A stretch of DNA of 64,000 bases, taken from contig NZ_JAODNW010000002.1 of assembly GCF_025398255.1 (NCBI RefSeq), positions 248,001 to 312,000 on the forward strand, given 5' to 3'. The translations under genes were made by a program, and so were the position numbers. This stretch comes from Chelativorans intermedius (GTDB lineage Bacteria; Pseudomonadota; Alphaproteobacteria; Rhizobiales; Rhizobiaceae). Under the pieces are notes generated by a model. The model was given only the letters and a program-made list of their open reading frames with translations, did no database searches and was not told the DNA's origin. Below, piece by piece: positions 1 to 8,391 of this stretch (position 1 is the stretch's first letter; each line of letters starts with the position of its first letter).

Positions 1-109
1 GGCACGCAAGCTTCCCGGGGGGCGGTCCCTCCGCCCTCCGGTACCCGACAGGTGAGCACGCGCGGCAGCGGCCGGGGCTTCCCCGGTCCGACCCGGGAGG
101 AGATCGGTC
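1..109. other. Left-edge intergenic region with hairpins
   Basis: No gene was recognised here. The stretch holds two short GC-rich dyads: a GGGCGG/CCGCCC stem near positions 20-40, and CCGGGG-CTT-CCCCGG near 71-85. These are followed by a GGGAGGAG ribosome-binding site just before the permease start. In related polyol operons the binding-protein gene lies directly upstream and is followed by such hairpins, so this is probably the spacer after a binding-protein gene lying outside the window (inference). Confidence 0.4.
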
Positions 110-988
110 ATGGCCACCCAGCATTCACGTTCGGCAGCCCGCCTGATGCTGGCGCCCGCCGTCGTCCTGCTCCTCGGCTGGATGCTCGTCCCGCTCACCC
201 TCACGCTCTACTTGTCGTTCAAGAAATACCTGCCGCTGCGTGGCGACTCCCTGCAGAACGGCCTCGAATGGGTCGGCTTCGAGAACTACGCGCGCTTCAT
301 CAGTTCCAGCGCGTTCTGGCCCAGCGTCCAGGCCACCCTCATCATCGTCGGCGGCGTCCTTCTCATCACCGTGGTTCTGGGCGTGCTGCTGGCGATCCTT
401 CTCGACCAGCCGATCTGGGGACAGGGGATCGTCCGCCTCTTCGTGATCGCGCCGTTCTTCGTGATGCCCACGGTGTCGGCGCTGGTCTGGAAGAACATGC
501 TCATGGACCCGATCAACGGGATCTTCGCCCATCTCTGGCGTTTCTTCGGTGCGACGCCGGTATCCTGGCTGTCGGACGCCTCGGTCCAGTCGATCATCCT
601 GATCGTGTCGTGGCAATGGCTGCCCTTCGCGACCCTGATCCTGCTGACCGCGATCCAGTCGCTCGACAGCGAACAGCTCGAGGCCGCCGAGATGGACGGC
701 GCCAGCCCGCTGGCGCGCTTCTTCTACATCGTGCTGCCGCACCTGAGCCGGGCGATCACCATCGTCATCCTGATTCAGACGATCTTCCTTCTGTCGATCT
801 TCGCCGAGATCTTCGTGACCACCGGCGGTTCGTTCGGGACGCGGACGCTGACCTACCTGATCTTCCAGCGGGTGGTGGACAGCCAGAACATCGGACTGGG
901 CTCCGCCGGCGGCGTCTACGCCATCATCCTCGCCAACATCGTTGCCATCTTCCTGATGCGCATCGTCGGCAAGAACCTGGACCGGTAG
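110..988 (+). CDS. smoF: Polyol ABC transporter permease (SmoF/MtlF type)
   Basis: This is an inner-membrane permease of a binding-protein-dependent sugar/polyol importer (MalF-like family), 292 residues with about six hydrophobic segments. The cytoplasmic coupling motif EAAEMDGASP near residue 200 is the EAA loop that docks on the ATPase. The ATG at 110 follows a strong GGGAGGAG site. The gene lies 9 bp before a second permease and is followed by an ATPase, a sorbitol-type SDR and a mannitol dehydrogenase, which matches the smo/mtl operon layout of Rhodobacter and rhizobia. The binding protein must lie left of the window. Sorbitol/mannitol specificity is inferred from the dehydrogenases; the permease family itself is clear. 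Confidence 0.9.
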   Translation: MATQHSRSAARLMLAPAVVLLLGWMLVPLTLTLYLSFKKYLPLRGDSLQNGLEWVGFENYARFISSSAFWPSVQATLIIVGGVLLITVVLGVLLAILLDQPIWGQGIVRLFVIAPFFVMPTVSALVWKNMLMDPINGIFAHLWRFFGATPVSWLSDASVQSIILIVSWQWLPFATLILLTAIQSLDSEQLEAAEMDGASPLARFFYIVLPHLSRAITIVILIQTIFLLSIFAEIFVTTGGSFGTRTLTYLIFQRVVDSQNIGLGSAGGVYAIILANIVAIFLMRIVGKNLDR

Positions 989-997
989 GAGGCTGTC

Positions 998-1828
998 ATG
1001 GCACGAGCCGTCACCCCGCGCCGCAAGATCATCACCACCGCCGTCGCCTGGGCGATCGGGCTGCTGATCTTCTTCCCGATCTACTGGACAATCCTGACCA
1101 GCTTCAAGACCGAGGCCCAGGCGATCAACGACCCGCCGCTGTTCTTCAGCTTCGACTGGACGCTTGAGAACTACGCGGTGGTGCAGGAGCGCTCGGACTA
1201 CATGCGCTTCCTGTGGAACTCGGTCATCCTCGCCGGCGGCTCGACCCTGATCGGGATCCTCGTCGCGATCCCGGCGGCGTGGTCGATGGCCTTCGTCCCT
1301 TCGCGGCGGACCAAGGACATCCTGCTTTGGATGCTGTCCACCAAGATGCTGCCGGCGGTCGGCGTGCTCTACCCGATCTCGTTGATCTTCGTGCAGTTCA
1401 ACCTGCTCGACACGCGGGGCGGGCTGATCGCGGTGCTGATGCTGATCAACCTGCCGATCATCGTCTGGATGCTCTATACCTACTTCAAGGAAATCCCGAT
1501 CGACATCCTCGAGGCGGCCCGGATGGACGGTGCGAACCTGCGCGAGGAGATCCTCTATATTCTGACGCCAATGGCGATCCCGGGCATCGCCTCGACGATC
1601 CTGCTGAACTTCATCCTCGCCTGGAACGAAGCGTTCTGGACACTGAACCTGACCGCGGCCAACTCGGCCCCGCTCACGGCCTTCATCGCCAGCTATTCCA
1701 GCCCGGAGGGCCTGTTCTTCGCCAAGCTGAGCGCGGCCTCCACCATGGCTATCGCGCCGATCCTTATCCTTGGCTGGTTCAGCCAGAAGCAACTCGTCCG
1801 CGGATTGACGTTCGGCGCGGTGAAGTGA
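998..1828 (+). CDS. smoG: Polyol ABC transporter permease (SmoG/MtlG type)
   Basis: This is the second inner-membrane permease of the polyol importer (MalG-like), 276 residues. It has an N-terminal membrane segment around residues 13-33, five further hydrophobic segments, and the EAA-loop motif EAARMDGANL near residue 175. It starts at ATG 998 behind a GTAGGAGG site and is 9 bp downstream of its partner permease, so the two are co-transcribed and should form the heterodimeric channel. The next gene, the ATPase, begins 9 bp after its stop. Polyol specificity is inferred from the operon. Confidence 0.9.
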   Translation: MARAVTPRRKIITTAVAWAIGLLIFFPIYWTILTSFKTEAQAINDPPLFFSFDWTLENYAVVQERSDYMRFLWNSVILAGGSTLIGILVAIPAAWSMAFVPSRRTKDILLWMLSTKMLPAVGVLYPISLIFVQFNLLDTRGGLIAVLMLINLPIIVWMLYTYFKEIPIDILEAARMDGANLREEILYILTPMAIPGIASTILLNFILAWNEAFWTLNLTAANSAPLTAFIASYSSPEGLFFAKLSAASTMAIAPILILGWFSQKQLVRGLTFGAVK

Positions 1829-1837
1829 GGGACCGAC

Positions 1838-2838
<1,001 letters not shown>

Positions 2839-2842
<4 letters not shown>

Positions 2843-3612
2843 GGCGTTTGGAGGGAAAAACGGCCCTGATCACGGGCGCGGCGCGCGGAATCGGCCGCGC
2901 CTTCGCGGAGGCCTATGTTCGCGAGGGCGCCCGGGTGGCCATTGGCGACATCGACATCGAACGGGCGCGTGCCTCGGCCGCCGAGATCGGCGAGGCAGCG
3001 ATCGCCGTCGAGATGAACGTGACCCGGCAGGACAGCATCGACGCCGCCGTGGCCGCAACCGTGGAAGCCTTCGGTCAGATCGACGTGCTGATCAACAACG
3101 CCGCCATCTTCACGGCCGCACCCATCGTCGAGATCGAGCGCGACGACTACCGGCGCGTCTTCGACGTCAACGTCTCGGGCACGCTCTTCACCATGCAGGC
3201 GGTCGCGCGCCACATGATCGACAACGGCATCCGGGGCCGCATTATCAACATGGCGAGCCAGGCGGGGCGCCGGGGTGAGCCGCTGGTCGCCGTCTACTGC
3301 GCCAGCAAGGCCGCCGTCATCAGCCTGACGCAATCGGCGGGCCTGAACCTGATCCGTCACGGTATCAACGTGAACGCCATCGCGCCCGGTGTCGTCGATG
3401 GCGAGCACTGGGAAGGCGTCGACGCGTTCTTCGCGAAATACGAAGGCAAGGCCCCCGGCCAGAAGAAACGCGAGGTGGGCGAGGCCGTGCCCTTCGGCCG
3501 CATGGGGCGGGCGGAGGATCTAACCGGAATGGCCGTTTTTCTCGCCTCGGACGAGGCCGAGTACATCGTGGCACAATGCTACAACGTCGATGGCGGCCAA
3601 TGGATGAGCTGA
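2839..3612 (+). CDS. smoS: Sorbitol (L-iditol) 2-dehydrogenase, SDR family
   Basis: This is a short-chain NAD(P)-dependent dehydrogenase, 257 residues, most likely oxidising D-sorbitol to D-fructose (and L-iditol or galactitol in homologues). The cofactor motif TGAARGIG lies at about 12-19, NNAA near 86, and the catalytic Ser140, Tyr153 and Lys157 are in place. Its ATG overlaps the stop of the transporter ATPase, and its TGA overlaps the next start (TGATG at 3610-3614), so it is embedded in the smo operon. SmoS identity rests on the family pattern and on the smoFGK-smoS-mtlK order. Confidence 0.88.
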
Positions 3613-5099
3613 TGTCCGCGACCCGTCCCATCAAGCTGTCGAACGCCAGGCTGAACGACCTGCCCGAGGGCATCGCGCGCCCCCGCTACGACCGCAGCCG
3701 CCTGAAACCCGGGATCGTCCATATCGGCCTCGGCAATTTCCACCGCGCCCACCAGGCTTGGTACCTGCACCGGCTCATGCAGGAGGGGCGCGCGCTCGAT
3801 TGGGCGATCCTCGGCGCTGGTGTCCGCCCCTACGACGCGGCGATGCGCGAAAAGCTCCTCGCGCAGGACTGCCTGACCACGCTGATCGAACTCGCGCCGG
3901 ACGCCCGTTCGGCCGAGGTGATCGGCGCGATGATCGACTTCCTGCCGATCGAGCAGTGCAACAGCGCGCTGATCCGCGCGATGGCGGATCCTCGTATCCG
4001 CATCGTCGGCCTGACGGTGACCGAGGGGGGCTACTATATCGATCCGGGGAGCGGCGGGCTCGACATTCGCCACCCCGACATTATCCATGACGCAGCGCAC
4101 CCCGATGCACCCCGCACCGCCTTCGGTGCGATGGTCGCGGCGCTCCGTCTGCGGCGCTCGGCCGGCAGCGTTCCCTTCTCCGGCCTGTCCTGCGACAACC
4201 TGCGTGGCAACGGTGCCATCCTGCGGCAGACGGTGGTGGGACTAGCGCGGCTGAGCGATCCTGATCTTGCGGACTGGATCGAAGCCGAGGCCGCTTTCCC
4301 CAACTCGATGGTGGACAGCATCGTGCCGGCCACCGGGCCGGGCGAACTCGACCTCGTGCGCGAGATGGGCATCGACGATGCCGCGCCGGTCACGCACGAG
4401 AATTTCCGCGAATGGGTGATCGAAGACGACTTCTGCGCCGGCCGCCCTGACTGGGATCTCGTGGGGGCGACGTTCACGGCGGACGTCCACGCCTACGAGA
4501 TGATGAAGATCCGTATCCTCAACGGGGGCCACCAGGTTCTTGCCAACGCGGGCGAGCTCCTGTCGGTGCCAACCATCGCCGACTGCATGGCACATCCGGC
4601 AATCGCCGCCATGTTCCGCAAGGTCCAGGTCGAGGAGATCGTGCCTTACGTGGACCCGGTCCCGGGCACGTCGCCTTCCGAGTACCTGGCCCTGATCGAG
4701 CGGCGTTTCTCCAACCCCGAGATCCGGGATACGACGCGTCGCGTCGCCTTCGACGGATCCTCTCGCCATACCGGCTTCCTGCTGCCCGTCGTCCGAGAGG
4801 CGCTCGCCGCCGGAGGCTCGGTCGAGGGCTTCGCGTTGGTCGAGGCCCTGTGGGCGCGCATGTGTGCGGGCCACCGCGAGGACGGAACGCAGATAGAGCC
4901 CAACGATCCCTGCTGGGCGGACCTCATGACAGTGGCGAAGGCCGCCAGGGAGCGGCCGCGCGCATGGCTCGAACAGGAAGGGATCTACGGGGACCTAGCC
5001 GCCGCCCCGCCATTCGCCGAGGCGTTCGAGCGCTGGCTCACGCTCATCTGGAAGGACGGCACCATGACAGCGCTGGCGAAATATGCGGGGAACGGCTGA
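3612..5099 (+). CDS. mtlK: Mannitol 2-dehydrogenase (long-chain polyol dehydrogenase)
   Basis: This enzyme oxidises D-mannitol (and related polyols) to D-fructose with NAD. It has 495 residues, the normal length for this zinc-independent family. The N-terminal Rossmann region contains HIGLGNFHRAH (about 37-47), and the family motif K-x4-N-x2-H is seen as Lys299, Asn304 and His307. I chose ATG 3612 because it overlaps the TGA of smoS; a longer reading from 3576 would overlap smoS by 37 bases and add a poorly conserved tail. It is the last clearly intact gene of the polyol operon. Confidence 0.9.
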   Translation: MSATRPIKLSNARLNDLPEGIARPRYDRSRLKPGIVHIGLGNFHRAHQAWYLHRLMQEGRALDWAILGAGVRPYDAAMREKLLAQDCLTTLIELAPDARSAEVIGAMIDFLPIEQCNSALIRAMADPRIRIVGLTVTEGGYYIDPGSGGLDIRHPDIIHDAAHPDAPRTAFGAMVAALRLRRSAGSVPFSGLSCDNLRGNGAILRQTVVGLARLSDPDLADWIEAEAAFPNSMVDSIVPATGPGELDLVREMGIDDAAPVTHENFREWVIEDDFCAGRPDWDLVGATFTADVHAYEMMKIRILNGGHQVLANAGELLSVPTIADCMAHPAIAAMFRKVQVEEIVPYVDPVPGTSPSEYLALIERRFSNPEIRDTTRRVAFDGSSRHTGFLLPVVREALAAGGSVEGFALVEALWARMCAGHREDGTQIEPNDPCWADLMTVAKAARERPRAWLEQEGIYGDLAAAPPFAEAFERWLTLIWKDGTMTALAKYAGNG

Positions 5100-5121
5100 G
5101 AAGAGAAGCCAACGCGCCGCC

Positions 5122-5148
5122 CAACCCACCCAACCCACCCAACCCATG
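5122..5148. repeat. Three tandem copies of CCCAACCCA
   Basis: A 9-base unit is repeated three times in a row in the spacer between mtlK and the broken transaldolase. No dyad or gene is associated with it. It is a slippage-prone microrepeat and may vary in copy number between strains. Confidence 0.8.
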
Positions 5149-5177
5149 AGCCCTCGACAGCGAAAGGAGGTTCAAAC

Positions 5178-6195
5178 ATGGTCTCCGCACTCGACCAATT
5201 GCGCGACATGAGCGTCGTCGTCGCGGATACGGGCGACATCGAGGCCGTGCGGCGTTTCAAGCCGGTGGACTGCACGACCAACCCAACGCTCGTTCTCCGC
5301 GCCCTGAGCGATCCTGCTGCCAGCGGTATCCTTTGATCGCGAGATCGGTGAAGCCGTGCGCGGCGGTCTTTCGCCGTCGAGAACAGCCAAACGTCTCACG
5401 GTCGCCCTCGGGGCCGAGCTGTCCCGGCTCGTTCCCGGCCGGGTCTCAAGCGAGGTCGAGGCCCGGCTGTCTTTCGACACGGACGGGTCCGTTCGGCGCG
5501 CGATGGAAATCGTGGAGGACTATGCCGCCCTCGGGATTGGACGCGACCGCATCCTGATAAAGCTTGCTGCCACCTGGGAGGGGATCCGCGCCGCCGAAAG
5601 GCTACAGCGCGACGGCATCGACTGTAACCTCACCCTCGTGTTCACGCTCGCGCAGGCCGTTGCATGTGCGGACGCGGGCGCCTTCTTGATTTCTCCTTTC
5701 GTCGGTCGGATCACCGACTGGTACAAGGCGCATGGTCGAGGCGAAAACGCGGAAACCGATCCTGGCGTCGCATCCGTCCGCCGGATCTATCAATACTACA
5801 AGTCCAATGGCATCAGTACGATCGTAATGGCCGCGTCGTTTCGCACAACCGATCAGGTTCGTGCGCTCGCAGGCTGCGACCGGCTCACCATTTCACCCGC
5901 ACTGCTCGACGCTCTGTCACAGGAGCACACCCAGTTGGACCGAGCACTCGATAAGGAGTGTTTGGACGCCTGCGACCTGATGCGACTCGGGGAGGCGGAG
6001 TTCCGATGGCAGATCAATGCGGATGCCATGGCAACCGACAAGCTGGCGGAGGGCATTCGCGGCTTCGACACCGACCATGCCAAGCTGGTTGCATTAGGCC
6101 TGTCCGTTGTCCTAAAACCTCTGACCACGGACACAGACATCGTCAAAGAGTCCTTATCGGTGCGCCCGCCAGGAACGCGTCAATGCTCTCGATAA
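5178..6195 (+). pseudogene. tal: Transaldolase, frameshifted
   Basis: The gene starts at ATG 5178 behind an excellent AAAGGAGG site with a typical transaldolase N terminus ([16 protein letters not shown], then TTNPT). It hits TGA at 5334-5336 after 52 codons. The rest of the enzyme continues in another frame from about 5335, with LVPGRVSSEVEARLS, the Schiff-base lysine segment ILIKLA, NLTL, LISPFVGRITDWYK and AGCDRLTISP, all hallmarks of the TalB type. One lost or gained base near 5330 explains it. The C terminus from about 6095 drifts from family sequence and runs into opposite-strand gene remains. A sequencing error cannot be excluded, but the decayed tail and neighbour favour a real pseudogene. 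Confidence 0.85.
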
Positions 6196-6361
6196 CCTGT
6201 CTCCACAGGTCCCGCATGGCCTCGGCGCTCGCCCATGCCGTGTGAGGCGTGAGAACCACATCGGGTCGGCTTGCGACACGGTAGATCGGATTGTCTGCGT
6301 CAGGTGGCTCGCGCGTCAGCACATCGAAGCCCAGGCTACCGATGAGCCCCGTTTCGGCGTG
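6143..6361 (-). pseudogene. C-terminal remnant of a D-2-hydroxyacid dehydrogenase
   Basis: Read on the minus strand, 72 codons before TGA (6143-6145) encode the C-terminal end of a D-isomer-specific 2-hydroxyacid dehydrogenase. Visible signatures are GFDVLTREPP (end of the NAD-binding domain) and VVLTPHTAWAS, which carries the catalytic His. An in-frame stop lies immediately upstream at 6362-6364, so the rest of the gene is missing. It overlaps the 3' end of the broken transaldolase on the other strand, which marks a deletion junction. The segment is too short to be functional. Confidence 0.75.
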
Positions 6362-6540
6362 TCACGGTCAGCGTCCGCCCATTGCGGAAACCGAGAAGCC
6401 GGAAGTTCGGCGCCCGTTCCCTCCTGTCCTCTGGGATGATTGCCCCACGAGGGCTGGATTTGCCTCCAGCGGACATCAGGACGACGCCCGCCATCCGTCC
6501 AACCCGTTGAGGCTTGCGCCGCGATGATTCCTGGATGCAA

Positions 6541-6894
6541 TCAGCCTGCAATGTCCTTCAGCCATCGTCCGTGTACCCAGCCCTTTCTCTTTGAGGGGCC
6601 ATAGATGATGGCAATCCAGGGGCCGCGTGCGTCACACGTCGAAACGATGTCCCCATTGTGCAGCTCGTCGATCTTCCGGTACTCGGTCCCCGGGCCGGAA
6701 CGAACCGCGAGAAACCCGTCGCCCTGCGGGTCAAGGCCGGCCACGATGCTGCTTGCACACCACGCGGCCTGGCCATCGCCACCCGTGGTCTCGAAGGGAA
6801 CATCCAGCACCTGAGCCGCCGCCGGAAAGGCAGCCGGCAGCAAGCCAATCGACACCGCTCTGGAAAGAACGAAAATCCTGAGCATCATGCGCAT
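6541..6894 (-). CDS. Secreted SH3-domain-like protein
   Basis: A small exported protein of 117 residues. Residues 1-29 form a signal peptide with a hydrophobic core ending AFPAAA. The mature part contains a bacterial SH3 (SH3b) pattern, VRSGPGTEYRKIDEL, then GDIV, then GPWIAI and GWVHGRWL, usually a peptidoglycan- or envelope-associated fold. A longer reading to 7068 has no sensible N terminus; I prefer ATG 6894 because it begins the signal peptide. Two Cys flank the SH3 core and could pair. It is the last member of a minus-strand run of envelope genes. Exact ligand unknown. Confidence 0.72.
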   Translation of the reverse strand: MRMMLRIFVLSRAVSIGLLPAAFPAAAQVLDVPFETTGGDGQAAWCASSIVAGLDPQGDGFLAVRSGPGTEYRKIDELHNGDIVSTCDARGPWIAIIYGPSKRKGWVHGRWLKDIAG

Positions 6895-7042
6895 CGCAAT
6901 TCGCTCCAGGGTCGAAGATCCGGTCGGCGAAGCGGCGGAGGGCACGCGTCCTGCCCGCCTCTCCGGCGCGGCAGGGAGATCGCCCGTCGCGACAACCTCC
7001 CGCAGCGCCCGCCCACGCGAACGGCAGGGCATCCCACTCTTC

Positions 7043-7612
7043 TCATCCCGTCCTCGCTGCAAGCGCAATCATCTTTATGAGGGGGCAAGGTCCGTGAGCC
7101 CTCTCGGTCGCGGTTCCGCCCAGACCGAAATAGGTGCAAGTGCCGGGACCATAGGCGATGCGCAGATTGGGTGCGCCCCATAGCGCGAAGGCGCCAATGA
7201 TTGCGGCCCAGGCAATCATCCAGGAACGGGGACGCAACGCCCAGATCATCCGCAGCGCGCTGCCACGCGGGCCCGGAATCCGCGCAAAGGGCTGCCAGCC
7301 GGCCTCCCGGCTTTCACGGATGCCCTTGAAGAACCCCAAAGCGCCCAGCGCCAGAAGCCCGCAAGGCAGGATCCATGCGCTGACCGATGCGCCTGCGCCG
7401 GGCGCAATCCAGAGCCCCAGGAGAACAAGGCCGAATCCGAGAAACTTCTTGCCGAAGGCTGGAAGCTCGACATTGGTGCCCGCCGGAAAGCGCGCCCGGG
7501 CGTTCTCCGCCTGCTGCGCCCGCCGCTGCCCTTCCTCGTAGATCAGGCGACCTTCCGCCGTTCGCCCCGCCTCGTTGTAGGGGTGGTATGGGCTATGGAA
7601 GTCCTCCTGCAT
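7043..7612 (-). CDS. Hypothetical membrane protein
   Basis: A 189-residue protein of unknown function. The first 50 residues are charged and cytoplasmic-like. Hydrophobic segments lie at about 55-72, 79-93 and 132-150, so it is probably an inner-membrane protein with three spans. The ATG at 7612 is preceded by AGGAGG at good spacing. It lies 56 bp downstream of the 240-residue repeat protein and in the same direction, suggesting one transcription unit. No named family was recognised. Confidence 0.6.
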   Translation of the reverse strand: MQEDFHSPYHPYNEAGRTAEGRLIYEEGQRRAQQAENARARFPAGTNVELPAFGKKFLGFGLVLLGLWIAPGAGASVSAWILPCGLLALGALGFFKGIRESREAGWQPFARIPGPRGSALRMIWALRPRSWMIAWAAIIGAFALWGAPNLRIAYGPGTCTYFGLGGTATERAHGPCPLIKMIALAARTG

Positions 7613-7668
7613 CGCGGGTCCTCCTGTTGCGACAGATGGGCGGTGTCACAGCGGTTGTCAAAATAGCC

Positions 7669-8391
7669 CTACCGCTCCCCGGCGGGCACGTAGACGACAC
7701 CCTCCTCGGGGTCGAAGCTCCTTCGTTCCGTGCCGAGCCGGTCGTGGCGATAGATCCTCACAAAGACATCGCCCACGCGAACACCCTGCAACTCAATGGC
7801 GGCCCGCCTCGCGCCAATCAGCGCCCGCGGTGCGTGGATGATGATCCGATCGGTGTCCCGGTCGAACTCGAAGATGTCGATGCGCCGGAACATTCCCGTC
7901 GGGATGTCCGCAAAGACGGCGGCCTCGATGATCACCACATCAGCAACGGCGTCTCGTCCGCTAAAGGAGCCGAGCGTCAGCGTCACGGAAAGGTCCTTCA
8001 TGGAGCACAACAGGAAGGTGTCAGCCCCGCTTCCCCCGCGCACCTGCTGTCCCACGCCGGTATCGTAGAGCAGCACGGCATCGTCACCCGGTCCGAGATC
8101 GGATATTGCGGCGGCATCCTCGCCAACCAGTCGGACAAGATCCCCATCGTCGGAATAGGCAGCCGTGACAATCATCTCCGGTGCTGGGCCTGTTCGCAGA
8201 GGCTTGGCGAACGAACCCCCGGCATCAAGGGGAGGGCAGCGAAGCCGGGTCGGCTCCTCGGCCCTCAGGCCTGCAATCGTGAGCTCTGCGGCCTGCTCGG
8301 TTGCGCCCGCAGGGACGCCCCGGGAGCAGGTGAGCACAAGCGCCAGTGCCGTGCTGCAGATCGCGCGTTGGATGATGGACATGGTGCTCAT
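7669..8391 (-). CDS. Secreted acidic-repeat protein, single unit
   Basis: A 240-residue exported protein: signal peptide to about residue 30, then one copy of a domain that occurs three times in the protein encoded just upstream. The unit shows a leading Cys (Cys52), a DDGDLVRL strand, the turn PGDDAVLLYD, SGADTFLLC (Cys129), a DVVIIEAAVF segment and FDRDTDRIIIHAP near the end. The GxGDD/GADT turns resemble RTX/hemolysin-type calcium repeats, but the spacing and the paired Cys are different. Its ATG overlaps the stop of the upstream gene (8388-8391), showing coupling. Function unknown; probably a cell-surface or periplasmic protein. Confidence 0.72.
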   Translation of the reverse strand: MSTMSIIQRAICSTALALVLTCSRGVPAGATEQAAELTIAGLRAEEPTRLRCPPLDAGGSFAKPLRTGPAPEMIVTAAYSDDGDLVRLVGEDAAAISDLGPGDDAVLLYDTGVGQQVRGGSGADTFLLCSMKDLSVTLTLGSFSGRDAVADVVIIEAAVFADIPTGMFRRIDIFEFDRDTDRIIIHAPRALIGARRAAIELQGVRVGDVFVRIYRHDRLGTERRSFDPEEGVVYVPAGER

